Below, in pieces: positions 18,944 through 27,233 of a stretch of 64,000 nucleotides of DNA. Numbering within the stretch: position 1 is the first letter of the stretch; each line of letters starts with the position of its first letter. This stretch comes from Leucobacter tardus (GTDB taxonomy: Bacteria > Actinomycetota > Actinomycetes > Actinomycetales > Microbacteriaceae): contig NZ_JAGFBF010000003.1 in assembly GCF_017583045.1 (NCBI RefSeq), forward strand, positions 27,119-91,118, read 5' to 3'. The position numbers and the translations under genes were made by a program. Under the pieces are notes generated by a model. The model was not told the origin of the DNA, did no database searches, and saw nothing but the letters and a program-made list of their open reading frames with translations.

Positions 18944-19491
18944 ACCGGTGACGTCGCACCCCCGGTGAGCGCCGTCCCGGCGACATCGGGGGCGTCGTCG
19001 ACGTGCGGCCTCGCCGCGGGAGCCGTGTAGTCCGTCGATAGCCCGATCAAACGGGGCGCGGGCTGGCCTAGCGACCCGTTCTGCATCATCTGGGCGAAGA
19101 TGTCGAGATCGGCACCGACGCGGGCGTCGCACGTGAGCGACCGCGGCGCGACCGGAGACGCGAGAAGGCGGTGGTCCCACTCCATGGAGAGGGTCACGCG
19201 CGTCCGACTCTCCCCGAGCGTTGCGAAGGCCACGGAACCGACGTGCACGCGCGGCCCGAGACTGCGCCAGGTGAGCAGGCGCTGCGGCACCCGCTCGACG
19301 ATGACGGCGTCGAAGTCCCGCTCCTGGCCCGCGAACGCGACTCGCCAGTGCAGCACCGTGCTGCTCAACTGCGCGACCTCCACGGCCGCATCGATGAACA
19401 ACGGATACGTCTCGAAGCGCGTCCACTGCTGGAAGACGTCGTATATGGGCAGGTCGATGTCCACATCTGCGGACCCTGTGTCTTTCGGCAT
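18937..19491 (-). CDS. SRPBCC (START/Bet v1-like) family protein
   Basis: A 184-residue protein whose N-terminal ~130 residues read like the SRPBCC lipid/polyketide-cyclase fold: DIDLPIYDVFQQWTRFETYP, then beta strands (FDAVIVERVPQRLLTWRS, TRVTLSMEW) and a C-terminal helix (ADLDIFAQMMQ). The last ~45 residues are Ala/Pro/Asp-rich and look unstructured. An AAGGA site precedes the ATG. Family members bind hydrophobic ligands or serve as stress proteins; no specific role can be assigned. Confidence 0.65.
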   Translation of the reverse strand: MPKDTGSADVDIDLPIYDVFQQWTRFETYPLFIDAAVEVAQLSSTVLHWRVAFAGQERDFDAVIVERVPQRLLTWRSLGPRVHVGSVAFATLGESRTRVTLSMEWDHRLLASPVAPRSLTCDARVGADLDIFAQMMQNGSLGQPAPRLIGLSTDYTAPAARPHVDDAPDVAGTALTGGATSPVQ

Positions 19492-19633
19492 CGTCTCAGT
19501 CCTTTGATGTCGGTGATAGTCCCGAGGCTACGTGCGTCGAGACCAGGAGTCACTATGGTTGACACCGACGGGAAGCGTCTGATCGTCGGGAAGCACGCCG
19601 AATGGCGCCTGCATCCGACACGATGCGAGAGAG

Positions 19634-19706
19634 TGGGCCCGGCGGGGCTCGAACCCGCGACCCGCGGATTAAAAGTCCGATGCTCTGCCAACTGAGCTAC
19701 AGGCCC
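19634..19706 (-). tRNA. tRNA-Lys (anticodon UUU)
   Basis: The complement folds into a full cloverleaf. The 7-bp acceptor is GGGCCTG/CGGGCCC with one G-U pair, the D arm is GCTC...GAGC, and the anticodon loop CTTTTAA has UUU at 19673-19671. The T arm is GCGGG-TTCGAGC-type (GGTTCGAGCCC region), with discriminator A at 19634. CCA is not encoded. Confidence 0.95.
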
Positions 19707-19863
19707 GTAGAAGATCCTATCGGACGGAAGCTCGCGGTGCGCGCATCGCGAGTTCCGGTGCTCATTCTATCCGTCTTCCCTGATTCTCCGGGCGGTGTGC
19801 CCGCTGTCGACGGGGCGTAGACTCGCCGGGTCAGCGCAGGTGTCACGCCCGGAGAGGAGTCGC

Positions 19864-20493
19864 ATGTCCCGAGAGCATGCCAGACCGATTCTGCAGCCCA
19901 CCGAAGATTTCGACTGGATCATCGGGTCCGACGAGCCGGGCGCCGCTCATCGTCTCGCGCACGAGACCTCGTGGGCGCTGCTCGATCGGGTGCGGAGCGT
20001 CGCGGACCCCGAGGTCGTCGACCGGGTGGTCGGCATCGCGACGCAGGAGGGGATCGATGACATCGCCGAGCTCTGGTCCCACGCCGATGCGCGCTCCCTG
20101 GCCGGGGTGCTCTGGCGTCTGTACCTGCTGCGCCAGGTGGCCGCGGTGAATCCGGCGGCGATCGCCGATCTCTTCTCTCGAGGCCTCGAGGCGGCCGTCA
20201 CGATCGACCCGGTGGTGGCGGGGGCGGCCGAACCGGTCACCCCGGACTCGATGGTGGACCTCTGCACCACGATCCTGCGGGGGGTGTACGCCGGCGACCT
20301 CACGGCGGCACTCAATCGAGCCGCGAGTTACTGCCGGCTCATGTCGCTCGGCGCCGCCGCCCTCGCGGACGACCGCGACGCTCACGATGACGCGCACGCA
20401 GCCGAACTCACGCAGCGTTCACTCCGTTACTCGGCGTTCGCCGAAGAACTGCACGCGGCGGCCGTCCGCTGGCGCGACGGTACCCTCGACTGA
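19864..20493 (+). CDS. Conserved hypothetical protein, 209 aa
   Basis: A soluble, mostly helical protein starting MSREHARPILQPTEDFDWII, with GGAGAGGAG upstream of the ATG; the frame from 19795 is not supported. Several amphipathic helices follow (WALLDRVRSVADPEVVDRVV, RSLAGVLWRLYLLRQVAAV, LTAALNRAASYCRLMSL), and it is rich in Ala, Asp and Leu with no membrane segment. I do not recognise a named domain; it looks like a lineage-specific actinobacterial protein. The tRNA-Lys gene lies 157 nt upstream on the other strand. Confidence 0.7.
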   Translation: MSREHARPILQPTEDFDWIIGSDEPGAAHRLAHETSWALLDRVRSVADPEVVDRVVGIATQEGIDDIAELWSHADARSLAGVLWRLYLLRQVAAVNPAAIADLFSRGLEAAVTIDPVVAGAAEPVTPDSMVDLCTTILRGVYAGDLTAALNRAASYCRLMSLGAAALADDRDAHDDAHAAELTQRSLRYSAFAEELHAAAVRWRDGTLD

Positions 20494-20607
20494 ACCCGGC
20501 TCCACCACGATCGGGGTGTTCAGGGCACAACCTGCCGGATCATATGGGGCCGGACGCCTCGAGTCCAGGGGATCGGGCATCCGTTCGACATCGGCCACGA
20601 TAGTGGG

Positions 20608-21948
20608 ATGTCTGATGATCCACCGAAACTGCGCCGTGCGATTACGGGAGGCATGCTCTTCGCCTTCATCCTCGGCGATGTGCTGGGAGCCGGCGTCTAC
20701 GCGCTCATGGGGGTGCTCGCCGGAGAGGTCGGCGGGCTCCTCTGGGCACCGCTCCTCCTCGCGATGCTGCTCGCCCTGCTGACCGCCGGGTCGTATGCCG
20801 AGCTCGTGACGAAGTATCCGAAGGCCGGGGGAGCGGCCGTGTTCGCGGAGCGCGCGTTCCGCAGCCGCATCGTCTCGTTCCTCGTGGGCTTCAGCATGCT
20901 CGCCGCAGGGGTGGTGAGTGCGGCCGGCCTCGCCATCGCGTTCGCGGGCGACTACCTGCGCGCGTTCCTCCCGGTGCCGCCGCTCACCGCAGCCCTCGTC
21001 TTCCTGCTCGTCGTGGCGGCGCTCAACGCGCGCGGCATTCGCGAATCCATGGGCGCGAACATCGTGATGACGATCATCGAGGTCAGCGGCCTCGTGCTCG
21101 TGGTGGCGGTCGTGGGCATCTTCCTCACGGGGGGCGGAGGCGAGCCTGCACGGGTGCTCGAGTCTCCGGAGGGATCGGGAGTGCCGTTCGCGGTCCTCGG
21201 CGGCGCCATCATCGCCTATTACTCCTTCGTCGGCTTCGAGACCTCTGCCAACGTCATCGAAGAGGTCAAGGACCCGACCCGGACGTACCCGCGCGCCCTC
21301 TTCGGCTCGCTCATCGCAGCCGGCGTCGTCTACGTTCTGGTCGGCCTCGCGAGCGCAGTCGCGCTGCCTGCCGCCGACCTGCAGGAGTCGAGCGGACCGC
21401 TCCTTGCGGTCGTCGAGGCCACCGGGGTCGGGATCCCCTCCTGGCTGTTCAGCCTCATCGCTCTGATCGCGGTCGCGAACGGCGCGCTGCTCACCATGAT
21501 CATGGCGAGCCGGCTCACCTACGGCATGTCCGAGCAGGGGCTCCTGCCCTCGGTGCTCGGCAAGGTGCTGCCGGGTCGGCGGACGCCGTGGGTCGCGATC
21601 CTGGCAACGACGCTCGTCGCGATGCTGCTCACCCTGGTGGGCGACCTGGCCACGCTCGCCGAGACGGTCGTCCTGCTGCTGCTCTTCGTCTTCTTGAGCG
21701 CCAACGTCTCGGTGCTCGTGCTGCGACGCGACCGTGTGGAGCACCGGCATTTCCGGGTGTGGACATTCGTTCCGGTCCTCGGGATCGGCTCGTGCATCCT
21801 GCTCCTGACGCAGCAGAGCGGCACCGTCTGGCTCTTCGGCGCGGTGCTGCTCGTGATCGGCCTGGCCCTGTTCGGGTTGGCGCAGTGGGCGCGCTCACGA
21901 GCCGCGAAGCGGGAGCTGCGGCCGGCCGCGCCCGGGCGCGCGGAGTGA
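20608..21948 (+). CDS. APC-family amino acid/polyamine permease
   Basis: A 446-residue, 12-helix secondary transporter. The first helix contains ITGGMLFAFILGDVLGAGVY, with the unwound glycine motif of APC transporters. Helix 6 carries AYYSFVGFETSANVIEEVKD, a strong family signature, followed by PRALFGSLIAAGVVYVLVGL and RLTYGMSEQGLLP. It most resembles YhdG/cationic amino-acid-type permeases; the substrate cannot be read. CACGAT sits 6 nt before the ATG and could serve a leaderless start. It converges on pstB. Confidence 0.88.
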   Translation: MSDDPPKLRRAITGGMLFAFILGDVLGAGVYALMGVLAGEVGGLLWAPLLLAMLLALLTAGSYAELVTKYPKAGGAAVFAERAFRSRIVSFLVGFSMLAAGVVSAAGLAIAFAGDYLRAFLPVPPLTAALVFLLVVAALNARGIRESMGANIVMTIIEVSGLVLVVAVVGIFLTGGGGEPARVLESPEGSGVPFAVLGGAIIAYYSFVGFETSANVIEEVKDPTRTYPRALFGSLIAAGVVYVLVGLASAVALPAADLQESSGPLLAVVEATGVGIPSWLFSLIALIAVANGALLTMIMASRLTYGMSEQGLLPSVLGKVLPGRRTPWVAILATTLVAMLLTLVGDLATLAETVVLLLLFVFLSANVSVLVLRRDRVEHRHFRVWTFVPVLGIGSCILLLTQQSGTVWLFGAVLLVIGLALFGLAQWARSRAAKRELRPAAPGRAE

Positions 21949-21987
21949 CTGGCGGACCCCCGGGGGTGCTGCGTTACACTGTTGCGT

Positions 21988-22020
21988 GCCGGGCCGCAGT
22001 AACCCCGGGCTCCAATTTTT
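21988..22020 (+). terminator. Possible terminator after APC permease
   Basis: GCCGGG (21988-21993) pairs with CCCGGGC (22004-22010) with one bulged G, followed by TCCAATTTTT. A further hairpin, GCCGCT-TCG-AGCGGC, lies at 22021-22035. The region separates convergent permease and pst genes. Confidence 0.35.
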
Positions 22021-22092
22021 GCCGCTTCGAGCGGCCTTCCGCCGAGAGGCGTTTCTGCGGCTCGGTCTCTTCCGACGCCGGGTGTTTCGGGC

Positions 22093-22872
<780 letters not shown>

Positions 22873-22939
22873 GTGGCTGGGGTTCCTTCGGAGTTCGGTG
22901 TCGGTGTACGTGGGTGGTGCAGGCTCGCCTCCCGCGAAT

Positions 22940-24019
22940 CTACCTGCGCGAGGTAGGGGAGAACCAGCGGGCGATGAGTCGGGCCAGCAGGTTCAGCAGC
23001 ATGACGATCAGGATGAGTGCGAGCGCGGCGGCCCACGCGCGCTCGAGGAACGCCCACCCCGGATTGCCCTGGTTCGCGAACTGGGTGTAGACGTACACGG
23101 GGAGCGACTGCATGCGATCGTTGAAGAGGTTGTAGTTCATCGAGGCGGTGAAGCCCGCAGTGATGAGGAGTGGCGCGGTCTCGCCGATGACGCGGGCGAT
23201 TGCAAGCATGACACCGGTGGTGATGCCGGCGATCGATGTGGGCAGGACCACCTTCACGATGGTGCGCCACTTGGGCACACCCAGGGCGTACGAAGCCTCG
23301 CGCAACTCGTTCGGCACGAGACGCAGCATTTCCTCGCTCGAGCGCACGACCACGGGGATCATCAGCACGGAGAGGGCGACCGCTCCGATGATGCCCATGC
23401 GCACCCCCGGTCCGAGGATGAGTGCGAAGGCGGCGTACGCGAAGAGGCCTGCGACGATCGAGGGGATCCCCGTCATGACGTCGACGAAGAATGTGATGGC
23501 GCGCGCGAGTCGGCCGCGGCCGTACTCGACGAGGTAGATTGATGTCAGCAGCCCGAGCGGCACGGAGATGACGGTGGCCGCGAGCGTGATCATCAGGGTG
23601 CCGACCATGGCGTGCAGGGCGCCGCCGCCCTCGCCGGTGACGTTCCGCATCGAGTAGGCGAAGAACTCGGGATCGAAACGAGCGAGACCGTTGCCGACGA
23701 CGGTGATCGCGACGGAGACGAGCGGCACCATCGCGAGCAGGAATGCTCCGGTGACGAGGCCCGTGATGAAACGGTCGACGGCCTGGCGGCGGCCCTCGAC
23801 GGAGGCAGAGATGCCGGTGATCACCGCGAGCGACAGGATCGCCGCGACGACGGCGGTGCCGACGATGCTGAACGCGGATCCCGATGCCGCAGCGAGCAAC
23901 GCGAACAGTGCGATCGACGCCGCGATGCTGGCGACGAGCACGACCCACGGGACCGGGCGCGGGAGGCGGTTGCCGGCGAGCGTGGACCCGGCTGAGACCG
24001 GACGGGTGATGATGGCCAT
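22940..24019 (-). CDS. pstA: Phosphate ABC transporter permease PstA
   Basis: Inner-membrane permease subunit, 359 aa. The N-terminal ~85 residues carry extra hydrophobic segments ([20 protein letters not shown] and the [12 protein letters not shown] region) before the conserved core. The core has [20 protein letters not shown] and the EAA-type cytoplasmic loop [20 protein letters not shown], which contacts PstB. It ends near [23 protein letters not shown] lies before the ATG. Gaps to its neighbours are 29 and 67 nt. Confidence 0.96.
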   Translation of the reverse strand: MAIITRPVSAGSTLAGNRLPRPVPWVVLVASIAASIALFALLAAASGSAFSIVGTAVVAAILSLAVITGISASVEGRRQAVDRFITGLVTGAFLLAMVPLVSVAITVVGNGLARFDPEFFAYSMRNVTGEGGGALHAMVGTLMITLAATVISVPLGLLTSIYLVEYGRGRLARAITFFVDVMTGIPSIVAGLFAYAAFALILGPGVRMGIIGAVALSVLMIPVVVRSSEEMLRLVPNELREASYALGVPKWRTIVKVVLPTSIAGITTGVMLAIARVIGETAPLLITAGFTASMNYNLFNDRMQSLPVYVYTQFANQGNPGWAFLERAWAAALALILIVMLLNLLARLIARWFSPTSRR

Positions 24020-24048
24020 GTGGGGGTTCCCTCGTGGTCGGCGGTGCG

Positions 24049-25002
24049 TCAGTCGGCGGCGTTGAACTCGGCGCGGCGGCTGATGATCCAGCGGGCGAGC
24101 GCGTTCACGAGCAGGGTGACGACGAACAGAATCAGACCGGTCGCGATGAGTACGTTGACGTTCTCCCCGTAGGCTTCGGGGAAGGAGAGCGCGATGTTCG
24201 CGGCGATGGTGGACGGGTTCTGCGAGGTGAGCAGGTTGAGCGTCACCACGCCCGTCGCGGAGAGGACCATGGCGACCGCCATCGTCTCACCGAGCGCGCG
24301 GCCGAGGCCGAGCATGGCCGCAGAGACGATCCCCGCACGGCCGAAGGGAAGCACGGCGAGCCGGATCATCTCCCACCGGGTGGCACCCAGCGCCAGCGCG
24401 GCTTCCTCGTGGAGCCCCGGAGCCTGCAGGAAGACCTCGCGGCAGATCGCGGTCATGATCGGCAGGATCATGACCGCGAGCACGATCGCGGCGGTGAGGA
24501 TCGTGCGGCCGGTGCCCGATGCCGTGCCGCCGAAGAGCGGGAACCAGCCCGCGTTCGCGTTCAGCCACTCGTAGATCGGTTGCACCGCGGGCGCGAGCAC
24601 ACCGATGCCCCAGAGGCCGTACACCACGCTCGGCACTGCCGCGAGCAGGTCCACGATGTAGCCGAGCAGCTGGGACAGCTTGCGGGGGGCGTAGTGCGAG
24701 ATGAAGAGTGCGATACCGATCGAGATCGGCAGCGCGATGATCAGCGCGAGGGTGGCCGCCCATACCGTGCCGAACACGAGCGGTCCGACATAGGCCCAGA
24801 AGTTCGACGTGAGGAGTGAGGCGCTCTCATTCGTGGCGAAGAATGCTGGCACGCTCTGCACGATCAAGAAGATCGCGACGGCGGCGAGCGTGACGAGAAT
24901 CATACTGCCCGCGAACACCGCCGACCGCGAGAAGACGCGGTCCCCGATGCTGAGGACCGGCTTCCCGGCGGTGGCGGTGGTCGCGGCGGTGGCGGTGGTC
25001 AC
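24049..25002 (-). CDS. pstC: Phosphate ABC transporter permease PstC
   Basis: The partner permease, 317 aa from a GTG with AGGAG upstream. It has six helices, the AAVPSVVYGLWGIGVLAP motif and the EAA loop HEEAALALGATRWEMIRLAV. LGLGRALGETMAVAMVL is the PstC signature. The N-terminal 20 residues (MTTATAATTATAGKP) are low-complexity. It forms the channel with PstA and receives phosphate from PstS. Confidence 0.97.
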   Translation of the reverse strand: MTTATAATTATAGKPVLSIGDRVFSRSAVFAGSMILVTLAAVAIFLIVQSVPAFFATNESASLLTSNFWAYVGPLVFGTVWAATLALIIALPISIGIALFISHYAPRKLSQLLGYIVDLLAAVPSVVYGLWGIGVLAPAVQPIYEWLNANAGWFPLFGGTASGTGRTILTAAIVLAVMILPIMTAICREVFLQAPGLHEEAALALGATRWEMIRLAVLPFGRAGIVSAAMLGLGRALGETMAVAMVLSATGVVTLNLLTSQNPSTIAANIALSFPEAYGENVNVLIATGLILFVVTLLVNALARWIISRRAEFNAAD

Positions 25003-25043
25003 GTGGGCGGCTCCTGCGTGGTTGATGCTCGAGAGAGCGGGGT

Positions 25044-26135
25044 TCAGCTGATCGCGTCGATCGCGGGCTGGATGCTCTCGCGGAGCGTGTCCGAGATCGG
25101 TGCGCTGCCGGCGGCCTCGGCGGCGTCCTGCTGGCCCTGATCGCTGACGATGTAATCGAAGTAGGCCTGCGTCAGCTCGGCGTTGGCCGGATCCTCGTAC
25201 TGCTCGCAGCCGATGAGGTAGCTCACGAGCACGATCGGGTAGACGCCGTCCTCGGTACTCGTGCGGTCGAGCTCGATCGCGAGATCGTGCTCGGTGCGTC
25301 CCTCGGCGAACTCCGAAGCGTCGACCACCGCAGCCGCAGCCTCGGGGGTGTACGCGACGTACTCGTCGCCGACCTTGATCTCCACGGTGCTGAGGTCGCC
25401 GGCGCGCGACGCGTCGGCGTAGCCGATCGTACCGACGCCGTTGCTGACTGCCTCGACGACGCCCGAGGTGCCCTGCGCACCTTCGCCGCCGAATGCGCTC
25501 GGCCAGCTCTCGATCGATCCCTCGGTCCAGTCATCGGGTGCCGCTTCGGCGAGGTAGTCGGTGAAGTTGCCGGTGGTGCCCGACTCGTCCGAGCGGTGGA
25601 CGGCCGAAATGGTCTGATCGGGGAGCGTCGCATCGGCGTTCTGGTCGGCGATGGCCGGATCGTTCCAGTTGGTGATTTCGCCCGAGAAGATCTTGGCCAC
25701 CGTCGGGGCGTCGAGCTGGAGCGAGTCCACACCCTCGACGTTGAAGATCAGTGCGATCGGCGAGATGTACGCGGGGAACTCCACGAGACCGGAGTCGGCG
25801 GCGCAGGCGTCGAACGGCCCGGCCTCGATCTCCTCGAGCTCGAACGCCCGATCCGAACCGGCGAAGGCGTTCGCGCCCTGCTGGAACGTCTCGCGCCCTG
25901 CGCCCGAACCGGTCGGGTCGTAGTTGACGGTGACATCGGGGTTCGCGGTCTGGAAGGCAGCGCCCCACGCCTCCTGCGCGGAACCCTGCGACGATGCGCC
26001 GGAGCCGGTCAGTGCGCCGGAGAGCTGTGAATCGGATGCTTCACCGGATCCGCCCTCGTTCGCGGCGCACGACGTCAGTGCGAGAGCGGCGATGCCGCCG
26101 ACGAGCAGGGTCTTGACCAGGGGGGAAACCTTCAC
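25044..26135 (-). CDS. pstS: Phosphate-binding lipoprotein PstS
   Basis: The extracellular phosphate receptor, 363 aa, with a lipoprotein signal ending in LALTSC (lipidated Cys23) and a Gly/Ser-rich linker. Ligand-binding segments are visible: LTGSGASSQGSAQEAW, DPTGSGAGRETFQQGANAFAGSD, VHRSDESGTTGNFTDYL and EGAQGTSGVVEAVS. The GTG start has AAGGATAGG upstream. It leads the pst operon; the 141-nt leader holds a PHO-box-like repeat, a -10-like TAACCT and an 8-bp hairpin. Expression is probably induced on phosphate starvation by RegX3 or a PhoP homologue. Confidence 0.97.
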   Translation of the reverse strand: MKVSPLVKTLLVGGIAALALTSCAANEGGSGEASDSQLSGALTGSGASSQGSAQEAWGAAFQTANPDVTVNYDPTGSGAGRETFQQGANAFAGSDRAFELEEIEAGPFDACAADSGLVEFPAYISPIALIFNVEGVDSLQLDAPTVAKIFSGEITNWNDPAIADQNADATLPDQTISAVHRSDESGTTGNFTDYLAEAAPDDWTEGSIESWPSAFGGEGAQGTSGVVEAVSNGVGTIGYADASRAGDLSTVEIKVGDEYVAYTPEAAAAVVDASEFAEGRTEHDLAIELDRTSTEDGVYPIVLVSYLIGCEQYEDPANAELTQAYFDYIVSDQGQQDAAEAAGSAPISDTLRESIQPAIDAIS

Positions 26136-26168
26136 GGGTACCTATCCTTTAAATGCTGGTGACTCAGA

Positions 26169-26187
26169 CTGTGGCGGTTCGCCACAG
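26169..26187 (-). promoter_or_regulatory. 8-bp hairpin in pstS leader
   Basis: CTGTGGCG and CGCCACAG form a perfect stem with a 3-nt loop, starting about where a transcript from the TAACCT box (26193-26198) would begin. It has no U tract, so a 5'-end stability or regulatory hairpin, or an operator, is as likely as a terminator for mutT1. Confidence 0.45.
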
Positions 26188-26192
26188 GCACC

Positions 26193-26198
26193 AGGTTA
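26193..26198 (-). promoter_or_regulatory. -10-like box of pstS
   Basis: TAACCT on the minus strand lies ~58 nt before the pstS GTG and ~31 nt downstream of the PHO-box-like repeat, a normal distance for an activator that replaces a -35 box. Confidence 0.4.
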
Positions 26199-26225
26199 GG
26201 GAGCGGAGGTGACGCGCGGGGCAGC

Positions 26226-26247
26226 AGCAAGTGAACAGCGGGTGAAC
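26226..26247 (-). promoter_or_regulatory. PHO-box-like repeat upstream of pstS
   Basis: On the minus strand GTTCACC-CGCT-GTTCACT-TGCT gives two direct repeats with an exact 11-nt period. This is the architecture of actinobacterial PhoP/RegX3-type boxes. It sits just upstream of the expected -35 region of pstS. Confidence 0.75.
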
Positions 26248-26276
26248 ACCCGACACCGCGACGGTGCCGGTCGACG

Positions 26277-27233
26277 TCAGTGCTTGAGCGGATAGGTTTC
26301 GACGCTCAGGATCCCAGCCCCGGGCCGTCGTCGCGAGAGATGGAACACGGAGAAGCCGGCGGGCGGCAACGAGGTGGCCTCGTCGAGATAGGCGCCTGGC
26401 ACGCTCCCGGTGGCGAGGACGAGCTCGCGCGCGATGTCGGGCAGTACGGGTCGATGGCTGCACACGAGCGCAGATTTTCCGCGCTTCACGATCTTCGCGA
26501 TGAGCTTCCGCATCCCCTCGAGTTCACCGGTGTCCCACGTGTCCTGGCTCAGAGCGTCCGTGCCGCGCACGCGCCGGTCGAGGTGCGCCGCGAGTGGTGA
26601 CACGGTACTCACACAGCGTGTCGCCGTGGACGTGTGGATGCGCTTCGGCGCGAATGCGGCCAGCATGGGCACGAGCGTTTCCGCCTGCGCTGATCCGGTT
26701 GTCGTCAACGGACGCAGACGGTCTTCGGGATACTCGGGACTTCGGCCGATCGCTTTCGCATGGCGGAGCAGCGTCACCGAGAAGGTGTCGAGAAGATCAT
26801 GGTCGACGAGTCGCCCGAATACGGCGTAGAGGTCGCGATCCGCAGCGTAGCTGAGGCGCTTCGGCACCTCGTTCCACGGTACCCATTCGAGGGCCTGCAC
26901 TTCGCTATTGGGTGCGAACGTCGAGGCCAATGCGATCTGGGGTGTGACCTCCGCCGCCCAGTACTGCACGGTCTTGGTGGCGCCCCCGCGAACGGTGTAA
27001 CTGATGGTTCCGAGGCTCATGCCGAGTGAGACGGAGAGTCCGGTCTCCTCACGGGTTTCACGGATTGCCGCCGCCTGCATGCTCTCGCCCGGGTCGAGTT
27101 TTCCCTTCGGAAAGGAGATGTCGCGCTGCTTGGTGCGGTGGATGAGGAGCACCATCAGACGATCCTGACCTCCGTCGTCGGCGGGCACGCGTCGCCAGCA
27201 CACGGTCCCGGCCGCGAAGATGGCAGCGCTCAT
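26277..27233 (-). CDS. mutT1: NUDIX hydrolase fused to histidine phosphatase (MutT1-like)
   Basis: A 318-residue two-domain protein. Residues ~1-135 hold a NUDIX fold with a perfect box (GKLDPGESMQAAAIRETREETG), and residues ~150-318 a histidine phosphatase domain beginning LLRHAKAIGRSPEYPEDRLR with the second His region in LVCSHRPVLPDI. This matches mycobacterial MutT1, which hydrolyses 8-oxo-GTP/dGTP and diadenosine polyphosphates. Its ATG overlaps the ppk1 stop by 4 nt, so it ends the glnR-mshD-ppk1-mutT1 run. PolyP/nucleotide housekeeping is a sensible shared theme (inference). Confidence 0.9.
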   Translation of the reverse strand: MSAAIFAAGTVCWRRVPADDGGQDRLMVLLIHRTKQRDISFPKGKLDPGESMQAAAIRETREETGLSVSLGMSLGTISYTVRGGATKTVQYWAAEVTPQIALASTFAPNSEVQALEWVPWNEVPKRLSYAADRDLYAVFGRLVDHDLLDTFSVTLLRHAKAIGRSPEYPEDRLRPLTTTGSAQAETLVPMLAAFAPKRIHTSTATRCVSTVSPLAAHLDRRVRGTDALSQDTWDTGELEGMRKLIAKIVKRGKSALVCSHRPVLPDIARELVLATGSVPGAYLDEATSLPPAGFSVFHLSRRRPGAGILSVETYPLKH

